Source: Clostridia bacterium (lineage in GTDB: Bacteria; Bacillota_A; Clostridia; Oscillospirales; Acutalibacteraceae). From it: DNA of 64,000 nt. Location of the stretch: positions 45,050-109,049 of the forward strand of contig JAFQKE010000030.1 in NCBI GenBank assembly GCA_017397065.1, written 5' to 3'. Under the pieces are notes generated by a model. The model saw nothing but the letters and a program-made list of their open reading frames with translations, was not told the DNA's origin and made no database searches. A program made the position numbers and the translations under genes. Below are positions 52,811 through 61,047 of the stretch, piece by piece; the stretch's first letter is position 1, and each line of letters starts with the position of its first letter.

Positions 52811-53899
52811 ATGGCAAACAAACTGGAAGAAGCAAGACGAATTATAAATGAAGTAGATTCTCAAATGGCAGAGCTGTTTGTAAAACGTATGAGAGCTGCT
52901 GAAATGGTGTATGAGCATAAAAAAGAATTTGGTCTTCCTATTCTTGACCAACAAAGAGAAGATGCTGTAATAGAAACAAACTCCGCACTTGTTGAGGATG
53001 AGGTACTTAAAGAATATTATATTGATTACCTTAAGAATTTAATGTCGGTATCACGTGCCTACCAATACCGTATGCAAAGCGGATTAAAGGTTGCATACAG
53101 CGGTGTGGAGGGTGCATTTGCCCACATTGCAGCAGGCAGAATATTCCCCAAATGCAGTCGCATTTCGTTTGGAGATTTTAAAGCGGCCTACAACTCGGTG
53201 GCAAGCGGAGAATGTGATATTGCAGTTCTCCCTATTGAAAACAGCTATGCAGGTGAGGTTGGTCAAACGCTTGATCTTATATTTTCAGGTACACTCAAAA
53301 TAAATGGAATATATGAGCTTGAAATCCATCAAAATCTTCTTGGTCTGCCGAATGCAACCGTAGAGGATATTAAAAGGGTGACAAGTCACCCGCAGGCACT
53401 TAGCCAATGTCATGATTATATAAAGATGAGGGGCTTTAAAACCGAAGAAACCAATAACACAGCTCTTGCCGCCAAATCGGTGGCAGATTTGGGTGATAAA
53501 TCCTTTGGGGCAATAGCCAGCGTGGAAACTGCCGAACTGTATGGGCTTAAGGTTATTGAGTCAAATATAAATAAAAGCGGAGAAAATACAACCCGTTTTG
53601 CGGTTCTTTCAAAGGTATCTGCTAGCTCACCGGCGCTTTCAAATACCGTTTTAATGCTGACTGTTAAGCACGAGGCCGGCTCTCTTGCAAATGCCATCAG
53701 CATTATAGCCGAGCATGGATACAGTATGACCGCTTTGCGTAGCAGACCAATGAAAAAGCATTCCTGGCAATATTACTTCTACATTGAAATAGATGGTACA
53801 GTTAATAGTGAAAAGGGGCAAAAAATGCTCGCTAAACTTAAAAAGGTTTGCGATCAGCTAAAAATAGCAGGAACTTTTGCTCCTCACACCGAAATATGA
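52811..53899 (+). CDS. pheA: Bifunctional chorismate mutase / prephenate dehydratase
   Basis: The 362-residue protein has an N-terminal AroQ-type chorismate mutase (about residues 3-85: INEVDSQMAELFVKRM), a prephenate dehydratase (VAYSGVEGAFAH, LPIENSYAGEV, SHPQALSQC, and the catalytic NTTRFAVLS) and a C-terminal ACT domain (HEAGSLANAISIIAEHGYSM). It converts chorismate to phenylpyruvate. In the ACT domain the usual Phe-sensing ESRP motif reads RSRP. AAGGTGA 7 bases upstream sets the start at ATG 52811 rather than the GTG at 52805. Confidence 0.93.
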   Translation: MANKLEEARRIINEVDSQMAELFVKRMRAAEMVYEHKKEFGLPILDQQREDAVIETNSALVEDEVLKEYYIDYLKNLMSVSRAYQYRMQSGLKVAYSGVEGAFAHIAAGRIFPKCSRISFGDFKAAYNSVASGECDIAVLPIENSYAGEVGQTLDLIFSGTLKINGIYELEIHQNLLGLPNATVEDIKRVTSHPQALSQCHDYIKMRGFKTEETNNTALAAKSVADLGDKSFGAIASVETAELYGLKVIESNINKSGENTTRFAVLSKVSASSPALSNTVLMLTVKHEAGSLANAISIIAEHGYSMTALRSRPMKKHSWQYYFYIEIDGTVNSEKGQKMLAKLKKVCDQLKIAGTFAPHTEI

Positions 53900-53910
53900 G
53901 GATGAAAACA

Positions 53911-54924
53911 ATGACAATACATATGAATTTAGGCGAGGACAGCTACGATATAGTAGTGGAAAGAGGAATCCTTAAAAAGGCAAGCGAGCATCTGAATCTT
54001 AACCGGAGAGTCCTTGTTGTAACCGACTCAGGTGTTCCCACCGAGTATGCTGAAAAAGTTGCCGCCCAATGCAAAGAGTCTGTTATTTGCACCGTCGATG
54101 AGGGAGAGGGCTCAAAAAGTCTTGAAAACTTCGGCAAGCTGCTTGAGCGGCTGCTTGACAACGGCTTTTCAAGAAAAGATTGCGTGGTTGCAGTGGGCGG
54201 TGGCGTGGTTGGCGACCTTTCCGGCTTTGTAGCATCTGCATATATGAGGGGCATAGATTTTTATAATATTCCAACCACCCTCCTTTCGCAAATAGATTCT
54301 TCCATAGGCGGAAAAACTGCCATAAATTTTGGTGATGTTAAAAACATTGTCGGCGCATTTCATCAGCCTAAAAAGGTGTTAATAGATCCCGACCTTTTAA
54401 AAACGCTTCCCAAAAGGCAAATATCAAACGGTCTCGCTGAGGCTGTGAAAATGTCACTTACCTCCGATAAAGAGCTTTTTAATATTTTTGAAACTAAAGA
54501 TATCGAAAGCAATATCGACGAAATTATAATACGCTCATTAAATATAAAAAAAGATGTTGTAGAGCAGGATGAAAAAGAAGCAGGGCTTCGCAAAATGCTT
54601 AATTTTGGGCACACAGTAGGTCACGGTATTGAGAGTAGTGAGGGTATGAGCGAGCTGTATCACGGTGAATGTGTTGCACTTGGAATGATACCAATGTGCT
54701 CAGATAAAGTTAGAGCTCGTTTGATAGAGGTTTTGAAAAAATGCAACCTTTACCGTGAAATTAGGTATGATTGGGATAAAATCGCCAAAGCGGCATTTCA
54801 CGATAAAAAGGCCGATGGCGATAACATAACCATAACAATGGTAAATGAAGTTGGATGTTTTGAAATGAAAACAATGAGCTGTCAGAATATTATCGAAATG
54901 GCAAAAGCCTGTCTGAAAGGTTGA
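53911..54924 (+). CDS. aroB: 3-dehydroquinate synthase
   Basis: The 337-residue NAD-dependent AroB makes 3-dehydroquinate from DAHP. Motifs are DEGEGSKSLEN, AVGGGVVGDLSGFVAS, PTTLLSQIDSSIGGKTAIN and the metal-ligand motifs NFGHTVGHGIE and YHGECVALGM. Longer in-frame starts exist, up to base 53848 inside pheA, but TGAGG at 53897-53901 best fits ATG 53911, which gives the usual N-terminus. Confidence 0.95.
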   Translation: MTIHMNLGEDSYDIVVERGILKKASEHLNLNRRVLVVTDSGVPTEYAEKVAAQCKESVICTVDEGEGSKSLENFGKLLERLLDNGFSRKDCVVAVGGGVVGDLSGFVASAYMRGIDFYNIPTTLLSQIDSSIGGKTAINFGDVKNIVGAFHQPKKVLIDPDLLKTLPKRQISNGLAEAVKMSLTSDKELFNIFETKDIESNIDEIIIRSLNIKKDVVEQDEKEAGLRKMLNFGHTVGHGIESSEGMSELYHGECVALGMIPMCSDKVRARLIEVLKKCNLYREIRYDWDKIAKAAFHDKKADGDNITITMVNEVGCFEMKTMSCQNIIEMAKACLKG

Positions 54925-54929
54925 AAAAA

Positions 54930-56018
54930 ATGAAAAACACATTTGGAAACAGCGTAGCCGTTACTCTGTTCGGCGAAAGCCACGGGGAATATATAGGTGC
55001 AATCATTGATGGACTTGCGCCGGGAATAAAAATTGATAATGAGTATATTAAAAATATGCTTACTCTCCGTCGTCCCGATGGTAAAATTTCCACCCCAAGA
55101 AAAGAAAATGATGAATATAAAATCATTAGTGGAGTAGTTGAAAACACAACCACCGGCACCCCTGTTACTATAATAATTCCCAACGAAAATGTAAAAAGCG
55201 GCGACTATTCGCAAATGCGAACAATTGCCCGACCCTCCCACGCCGACTATACAGCCGAGTGCAAATATCACGGCTTTCAGGATTCACGTGGTGGAGGTCA
55301 TTTCAGCGGACGCATTACAGCGGCACTTGTTGCTGCAGGAGCAATATGCAAATTCGCATTAGAACAAAAGGGCATTTATATAGGAACTCACGTAAAACGT
55401 TGCGCCGGCATTGATGACAGAAATTTTGAATCTCTTTTATTGGATATTAAAAATCTCAATCAAAAAACCTTTGCCGTACTGGATGAAGAGAGCGGAGAAA
55501 AGATGGTGGCTGCCATTCTTTCGGCTGCTAGCGATGGCGACAGCGTTGGAGGTATTTTGGAAACGGCTATTGTAGGTATGCCTGTTGGCGTTGGCGAGCC
55601 TTGGTTTGATACCATTGAGAGTATGCTTTCGCATATGGCTTTTTCCATTCCGGCCGTTAAGGGTATTGAGTTTGGTGCAGGTTTTGCTATATCTGATATG
55701 CGTGGCAGTAAGGCCAATGACCCACTTGAGATAATTGATGGTAAGGTTATATCCGTAACAAATAATAACGGTGGAATAAATGGCGGAATCACAAATGGTA
55801 TGCCCATAATGTTCCGCACCGCCATAAAGCCTACACCAACAATATTCCAAGAGCAAAATACAATTGATTTTAAAACTATGACAGAAACTGTACTTACTCC
55901 CAAAGGCAGGCACGACCCCGCCATTGTTCACAGGGCAAGGGTAGTGCAGGATGCCGCATCAGCCATTGTTCTTTGTGATGCTTTGGCTATGCGTTTTGGC
56001 ACAGATTGGTTAAAATAA
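54930..56018 (+). CDS. aroC: Chorismate synthase
   Basis: The 362-residue FMN-dependent enzyme makes chorismate from EPSP. Motifs are TLFGESHGEYIG, RRPDGKISTPR, RPSHADYTAECKY, DSRGGGHFSGR and GRHDPAIVHRA. Start ATG 54930 follows AAAGG by 10 bases; a TTG at 54921 overlaps aroB and is less likely. Confidence 0.95.
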   Translation: MKNTFGNSVAVTLFGESHGEYIGAIIDGLAPGIKIDNEYIKNMLTLRRPDGKISTPRKENDEYKIISGVVENTTTGTPVTIIIPNENVKSGDYSQMRTIARPSHADYTAECKYHGFQDSRGGGHFSGRITAALVAAGAICKFALEQKGIYIGTHVKRCAGIDDRNFESLLLDIKNLNQKTFAVLDEESGEKMVAAILSAASDGDSVGGILETAIVGMPVGVGEPWFDTIESMLSHMAFSIPAVKGIEFGAGFAISDMRGSKANDPLEIIDGKVISVTNNNGGINGGITNGMPIMFRTAIKPTPTIFQEQNTIDFKTMTETVLTPKGRHDPAIVHRARVVQDAASAIVLCDALAMRFGTDWLK

Positions 56019-56030
56019 CGGGTGTAAAAA

Positions 56031-57278
56031 ATGGAAAAATATGGATGTATCGGCAAAAAGCTGGGTCACAGTTTTTCAAAGGAAATTCACGCCCGTCTTG
56101 CCGATTATGAATATGAACTTATTGAGCTTACCGAAGAGGAAATAACCCCCTTTTTTAAGAAAAAAGATTTTAGAGCAATTAACGTAACCATTCCCTATAA
56201 GCAAACGGTTATTCCCTTTTTGGATTCGGTAAGCGATATAGCCAAACGAATTGGCTCAGTAAACACCATTTTGAATCGTGATGGTAAGCTGTACGGTTAC
56301 AACACCGATTATTACGGTATGAAAGCTCTCATAGAGCGGATAGGTTTAAATCTTAATGGCAAAAAGGTATTGGTGCTTGGCACAGGCGGCACGAGTAAAA
56401 CAGCTCGTGTGGTAGCCGCAGATATGGGCGCCAAAGAGGTGCTTACTGTAAGCCGGAGAAAAAGCGGTGAATTTATTTCATATGAAGATGCTGTAAAGCT
56501 TCATAATAATGCCAATATCATCATCAATACAACCCCCTCAGGAATGTATCCTGACTGCGATAGCAAGCCTATTGATATCACATTATTTTTATTTCTTGAG
56601 GGTGTTGTTGATGCAGTTTACAATCCACTTTGCACCAACCTTGTTTTAGATGCAAAAGCAAGAGGAATAAGGGCCGAGGGCGGACTTTATATGCTTGTGA
56701 TGCAGGCCGCTACCGCTGTGGAAAAATTTCTCGATAAAAAAATTCCAAAAAGTCTTATAGATGATGCCTTTGCATCGGTTTTTAGTGCAAAAGAAAACAT
56801 TGTTTTAACCGGTATGCCGGGTAGCGGAAAAAGCACCGTTGGCAGACTTATTAAGCTTGAAGACTATGAGTTTGTTGATACCGATATTGAAATAGAAAAT
56901 CGTTGCGGATGCAAGATTAAAGATTTAATTCTTTCAAAGGGTGAAGCATATTTTCGTGATTTGGAATCGCAGGTTATAAAGGAACTATCTTTAAAAAGCG
57001 GTCTTATTATATCCACCGGAGGCGGTGCGATTTTAAAAGCGGAAAATGTTAAAAACCTTAAACGAAATGGAAAAATTTTCTTTTTAAATGCCGGTCTTTC
57101 ACGGCTTAAAGCAACCGACGACCGTCCTTTATCCAACACCGAAGACAAGTTGGCAGAGCTATACTCCCAAAGAATAGAAATCTATAAATCAACCGCTGAT
57201 GTTACGGTTTTTGATTTGGAGTCTCCCGAAGCAGAGGCTGAATATATTTTAACAAAACGAATGGAGCTGATACAGTGA
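56031..57278 (+). CDS. aroE-aroK: Shikimate dehydrogenase-shikimate kinase fusion
   Basis: One 415-residue chain joins two enzymes that act one after the other. Residues 1 to about 250 are shikimate dehydrogenase AroE: GKKLGHSFSKEIH, NVTIPYK, NTDYYGM, LVLGTGGTSKTA, NTTPSGMYP and GGLYMLVMQA. From about 255 to the end is shikimate kinase: Walker A GMPGSGKST, DTDIEIE, KGEAYFRDLE, STGGGAIL and DDRPL. The kinase part is full length (about 160 residues). Fusion should couple shikimate formation to its phosphorylation. The stop overlaps the aroQ start. Confidence 0.93.
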   Translation: MEKYGCIGKKLGHSFSKEIHARLADYEYELIELTEEEITPFFKKKDFRAINVTIPYKQTVIPFLDSVSDIAKRIGSVNTILNRDGKLYGYNTDYYGMKALIERIGLNLNGKKVLVLGTGGTSKTARVVAADMGAKEVLTVSRRKSGEFISYEDAVKLHNNANIIINTTPSGMYPDCDSKPIDITLFLFLEGVVDAVYNPLCTNLVLDAKARGIRAEGGLYMLVMQAATAVEKFLDKKIPKSLIDDAFASVFSAKENIVLTGMPGSGKSTVGRLIKLEDYEFVDTDIEIENRCGCKIKDLILSKGEAYFRDLESQVIKELSLKSGLIISTGGGAILKAENVKNLKRNGKIFFLNAGLSRLKATDDRPLSNTEDKLAELYSQRIEIYKSTADVTVFDLESPEAEAEYILTKRMELIQ

Positions 57279-57703
57279 AGATTCTTGTTATAAATGGGCC
57301 AAATTTAAATATGCTTGGCATAAGGGAGCCCGACCATTACGGTAAGGAAACCTATGATGACCTTATAGCAAAAATTAAAAATCATTGTAAAACAAAAAAT
57401 ATTGATGTAAGTCTGTTTCAGTCCAACCACGAGGGCGACCTTGTAGATGCCATTCAGGGTGCGTATCAAAAAGTGGATGGTATTGTAATAAATCCGGGTG
57501 CCTACACCCACACAAGTATTGCTATTTTAGATGCGGTTAAATCGGTTGGTATTCCTACTGTTGAGGTGCATATCTCAAAGGTGGAGGAGCGGGAGGACTT
57601 CCGTCAGATAAGCTATATCCGCCTTGCCTGTGTAAAAACCATAACCGGTCACGGAACCGACGGATACCTTGAAGCAATAGATTTTTTAACCGAGGGAAAA
57701 TAA
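57275..57703 (+). CDS. aroQ: Type II 3-dehydroquinate dehydratase
   Basis: The 142-residue type II dehydroquinase removes water from 3-dehydroquinate. Motifs are INGPNLNMLGIREPDHYG (with the catalytic Tyr), SNHEGDLVDAI, NPGAYTHTSIA and VEVHISKVEEREDFR. The start is a GTG at 57275 overlapping the stop of the fusion gene (GTGA). Confidence 0.95.
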   Translation: MKILVINGPNLNMLGIREPDHYGKETYDDLIAKIKNHCKTKNIDVSLFQSNHEGDLVDAIQGAYQKVDGIVINPGAYTHTSIAILDAVKSVGIPTVEVHISKVEEREDFRQISYIRLACVKTITGHGTDGYLEAIDFLTEGK

Positions 57704-57704
57704 T

Positions 57705-58916
57705 ATGACAGCAACATTTAAACCGTGTACTCTGCGTGGTACAATAGATGCACCGCCTTCAAAAAGTATGGCACACAGATATTTAATAGGTGCGGCTTTA
57801 TCGGGTAAAAAATGCACCCTTAAGGGTATAGATTACAGCGAGGATATTTTAGCGAGTATTGACTGCCTTAAAGCGTTGGGATCAAATATCATAACCAAAA
57901 AAAGCTCTGTTGTATTAAGACAGGACGGATTTGTAGGTCTTTTAAATGGGGAAATCCCACACCTGAAATGTAGAGAAAGCGGAAGTACACTCAGATTTTT
58001 TATACCCCTTGCTCTATGTATGGGTACACCTATAGAGTTTTCGGGAAGTGAGCGGCTTTTTGAAAGACCTTTAGATGTTTATGAGGAGCTTTGCAAAGAA
58101 AAAGGCTTTGCTTTTGAAAAGGGTAAAAACTCCCTCACAGTTTGCGGAAATCTTGAAAATGGTGAATATAAAATCCGTGGTGATATAAGCAGTCAGTTTA
58201 TTACGGGACTTATTTTTGCCCTTAGCTTTTTGGGTGCGGAATCATCTATTGAAATAATCCCTCCATTCGAGAGTAGGTCATACGTTAATTTAACCATATC
58301 AGCACTAAAAAGCTTTGGCGCAAACGTAGAGTTTACCGATGAATATAAAATAGAAATCAAAAACTTCAAGTGGAATGCATTTTCGGGTAAAATCGAGGGC
58401 GACTATTCAAATGCTGCCTTTCTTGATGCATTTAACTACATCGGTTCAAAGGTGAATATAAAAAATCTTTATACCGATAGTCTGCAAGGGGATAAAGTTT
58501 ACGGTGAGTATTTTAAGGCGATTGAAATAGGTACTCCCACCCTTAATATTTCCGATTGCCCCGATCTTGGTCCTGTTTTATTTGCCTTGGCGGCACTTAA
58601 AAACGGAGCGACTTTTGTAGGCACCGACCGTCTTAAAGCCAAGGAGAGCGACCGTGGTGCCGCTATGCACAATGAGCTTTTAAAGCTTGGCGGAGGACTA
58701 ATTTTTGGCGATAATAAAATCATAGTGCCAAAACAAAATTTAAGCTTCAGAGGTGTTGCCATCGACGGCAATAATGACCACCGTATCGTTATGGCAATGT
58801 CTGTGATTTTATCTAAAATCGGAGGCGTAATCGAGGGAGCGGAGGCTGTAAGCAAAAGCTATCCCAACTTTTTTAAAGAAATCAAACAACTTGGTGCAGA
58901 GGTAGAATTAGCATGA
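57705..58916 (+). CDS. aroA: 3-phosphoshikimate 1-carboxyvinyltransferase (EPSP synthase)
   Basis: The 403-residue AroA transfers enolpyruvate to shikimate 3-phosphate. Motifs are PPSKSMAHRYLIGAALSG, LKCRESGSTLRFFIP, GDISSQFITGL, DRLKAKESDR and GNNDHRIVMA. It starts one base after the aroQ stop and overlaps tyrA by four bases. Confidence 0.95.
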   Translation: MTATFKPCTLRGTIDAPPSKSMAHRYLIGAALSGKKCTLKGIDYSEDILASIDCLKALGSNIITKKSSVVLRQDGFVGLLNGEIPHLKCRESGSTLRFFIPLALCMGTPIEFSGSERLFERPLDVYEELCKEKGFAFEKGKNSLTVCGNLENGEYKIRGDISSQFITGLIFALSFLGAESSIEIIPPFESRSYVNLTISALKSFGANVEFTDEYKIEIKNFKWNAFSGKIEGDYSNAAFLDAFNYIGSKVNIKNLYTDSLQGDKVYGEYFKAIEIGTPTLNISDCPDLGPVLFALAALKNGATFVGTDRLKAKESDRGAAMHNELLKLGGGLIFGDNKIIVPKQNLSFRGVAIDGNNDHRIVMAMSVILSKIGGVIEGAEAVSKSYPNFFKEIKQLGAEVELA

Positions 58917-59770
58917 TTGTAGATGTAAGTAAAAAAATATTGATTGTGGGTCTTGGACTTTTGGGCGGTAGCTACGCAAAGGTTTTAAAGCGTTTTGGCT
59001 TTCATATAAGCGCTATCACCCTAGAACAAAGCTCAATTGATTATGCAATTAAAGAAAATATAATAGATGAGGGCTCTACCGAGCTGGATGAAAAGCTAAT
59101 CGGAGAAGCCGACCTAGTTATTTTTGCCCTTTATCCGCATATATTCGTGGAGTGGATAGAAAAAAACCAAGGTCTTTTAAAAAGTGGCGCCCTTATAACA
59201 GATGTTACCGGTGTAAAAGGCAGTATTGTTTATAAAATTCAGGAAATGCTTCGTCCTGATGTTGAATTTGTCGCCGCCCATCCTATGGCGGGACGTGAGG
59301 TTTCGGGTGTTGAAAACAGCACAGATAAACTTTTTATAGGTGCAAACTACATTGTCACCCCAACCGAAAAAAACACTCCCGAAGCAATCAGCACCTGTCT
59401 GGAGCTTGGCCGACTTCTTGGATTTTCTAACGTTACAACCCTCTCTCCCGAGGAACACGATGAAATGATTGGCTTCCTTTCACAGCTCACCCACTGCATA
59501 GCCGTAACCCTTATGACCTGTAACGATAAGGAGGATATGGAAAAATTCACAGGTGACTCCTTCCGTGATCTCACCAGAATTGCCCGAATCAACGACCTTA
59601 TGTGGAGTGAATTGTTTGTGGCAAATAAGTCCGCACTTTTAGAGCAGATGAACCTGTTTATTGATAAGTTTAATCAGCTTAAAACAATGCTGGAGACCGA
59701 GGATATTGACGGTATGCGCAGTATGATGCGTCATTCCACCGAGCGTCGAGCCCTTTTTGATAAAAAATAG
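58913..59770 (+). CDS. tyrA: Prephenate dehydrogenase
   Basis: The 285-residue NAD-dependent enzyme makes 4-hydroxyphenylpyruvate, the tyrosine precursor. The nucleotide loop GLGLLGGSYAK, TDVTGVKGSI, AAHPMAGREVSG and LTHCIAVTLM are visible. There is no ACT or chorismate mutase domain, so feedback control must come through the attenuator or AroF. It is the last gene of the operon, followed by a terminator. Confidence 0.92.
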   Translation: MIVDVSKKILIVGLGLLGGSYAKVLKRFGFHISAITLEQSSIDYAIKENIIDEGSTELDEKLIGEADLVIFALYPHIFVEWIEKNQGLLKSGALITDVTGVKGSIVYKIQEMLRPDVEFVAAHPMAGREVSGVENSTDKLFIGANYIVTPTEKNTPEAISTCLELGRLLGFSNVTTLSPEEHDEMIGFLSQLTHCIAVTLMTCNDKEDMEKFTGDSFRDLTRIARINDLMWSELFVANKSALLEQMNLFIDKFNQLKTMLETEDIDGMRSMMRHSTERRALFDKK

Positions 59771-59778
59771 AATTGAGT

Positions 59779-59808
59779 AAAAATCCGTTCAATATGAGCG
59801 GATTTTTT
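59779..59808 (+). terminator. Terminator of the aro operon
   Basis: AAAAATCCGTTC (59779-59790) pairs with GAGCGGATTTTTT (59796-59808) and runs directly into the T-run. Confidence 0.8.
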
Positions 59809-59838
59809 AGTCTTATAAACAATTCTATATTTGCCTTC

Positions 59839-59867
59839 TTGCAACACTTTTTTTGTTATGCTATAAT
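59839..59867 (+). promoter_or_regulatory. Promoter of the sbcDC operon
   Basis: TTGCAA (59839-59844) and TATAAT (59862-59867) with a 17-base spacer and a TGC extended -10. Confidence 0.8.
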
Positions 59868-59910
59868 AAGTAAAATAGCTTTTAAAATCAATATTTTCGG
59901 GAGATTTAAA

Positions 59911-61047
59911 ATGAAATTTTTACACCTTTCTGACCTGCATCTAGGCAAAAGAGTTAATGAATTTTCTCTTATTGAGGATCAGGAATTCATACTTACAAAA
60001 ATTTTAAATATTATTGATGAGCAAAAAACAGACGGCGTTATAATTGCAGGAGATGTTTATGATAAATCTGTTCCCTCGGCCGAGGCGGTAGAGCTTTTTG
60101 ACGATTTTTTAGTGCGTCTTTCAAAGCTCGACCAAAAGGTATTCGTTATAAGCGGTAATCACGATTCGGCTGAGCGAATCGCCTTTGGCGGCAGGATTAT
60201 GAATAAGGGCGGAATTTATGTGTCTCCCGTCTATTCGGGTGAGGTGAATCCCATAACCCTTTTGGACGAATTTGGCGAGATAAATCTTTATATGCTGCCT
60301 TTTATTAAGCCGTCACACGTTAAAAGATTTTACACCGAAAGCGAAATATCCTCCTATACCGATGCTCTTGAAATTGCCATTGATTCTATGAATATCGACA
60401 AATCCAAACGCAACATTTTAGTTACGCATCAGTTTGTTACAGGTGCAAGCCGCACCGAATCAGAAGATATTTCGGTTGGCGGTAGCGATAATGTAGATGC
60501 ATCCGTTTTTAAAGATTTTGATTATGTTGCATTGGGACATATTCACCGCAGTCAAAAATGCAGCAGTGAATATATTCGTTACTGCGGAACTCCGCTTAAA
60601 TATTCCTTTTCAGAGGCTAATGATAAAAAAACCGTAACGGTACTGGATATTAGAGGCAAGGGCGATATTCGGCTTGATTTTATCCCTCTTATCCCCAAAC
60701 GAGATATGGTAGAAATAAAAGGCAGTTATGAGGACTTAACCCTTAAAAGCTTTTGGGAGAACACCACCTACAATGAGGATTATATGCACATAACCTTGAC
60801 CGACGAGGAGGATATTCCCGACGCACTCACAAAGCTTCGTGTTATCTACAAAAACATAATGAAACTGGATTATGATAACAAAAGAACACGCACTATGCAC
60901 GAAATTGGCGGAGCAGAAAATGTTAAAGCGAAAAGCCCTTTTGAGCATTTTAATGAGTTTTATGAGCTTCAGAACGGGCAACCGTTAAGCGAAGAACAAG
61001 CCAATTTTATGCGTGATATTATTGAGCAGATTTGGGAGGGCAACTAA
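59911..61047 (+). CDS. sbcD: Nuclease subunit SbcD (Mre11 family)
   Basis: The 378-residue Mre11-type nuclease forms the SbcCD complex that opens hairpins and processes DNA ends. Phosphoesterase motifs are HLSDLHLGK, IIAGDVYD, ISGNHDSAER, VTHQFV and LGHIHRSQ. Longer in-frame starts exist back to 59773 but lie upstream of the promoter; GGGAGA before ATG 59911 and the canonical MKFLHLSDLHLGK start decide it. sbcC starts at the next base. Confidence 0.95.
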   Translation: MKFLHLSDLHLGKRVNEFSLIEDQEFILTKILNIIDEQKTDGVIIAGDVYDKSVPSAEAVELFDDFLVRLSKLDQKVFVISGNHDSAERIAFGGRIMNKGGIYVSPVYSGEVNPITLLDEFGEINLYMLPFIKPSHVKRFYTESEISSYTDALEIAIDSMNIDKSKRNILVTHQFVTGASRTESEDISVGGSDNVDASVFKDFDYVALGHIHRSQKCSSEYIRYCGTPLKYSFSEANDKKTVTVLDIRGKGDIRLDFIPLIPKRDMVEIKGSYEDLTLKSFWENTTYNEDYMHITLTDEEDIPDALTKLRVIYKNIMKLDYDNKRTRTMHEIGGAENVKAKSPFEHFNEFYELQNGQPLSEEQANFMRDIIEQIWEGN

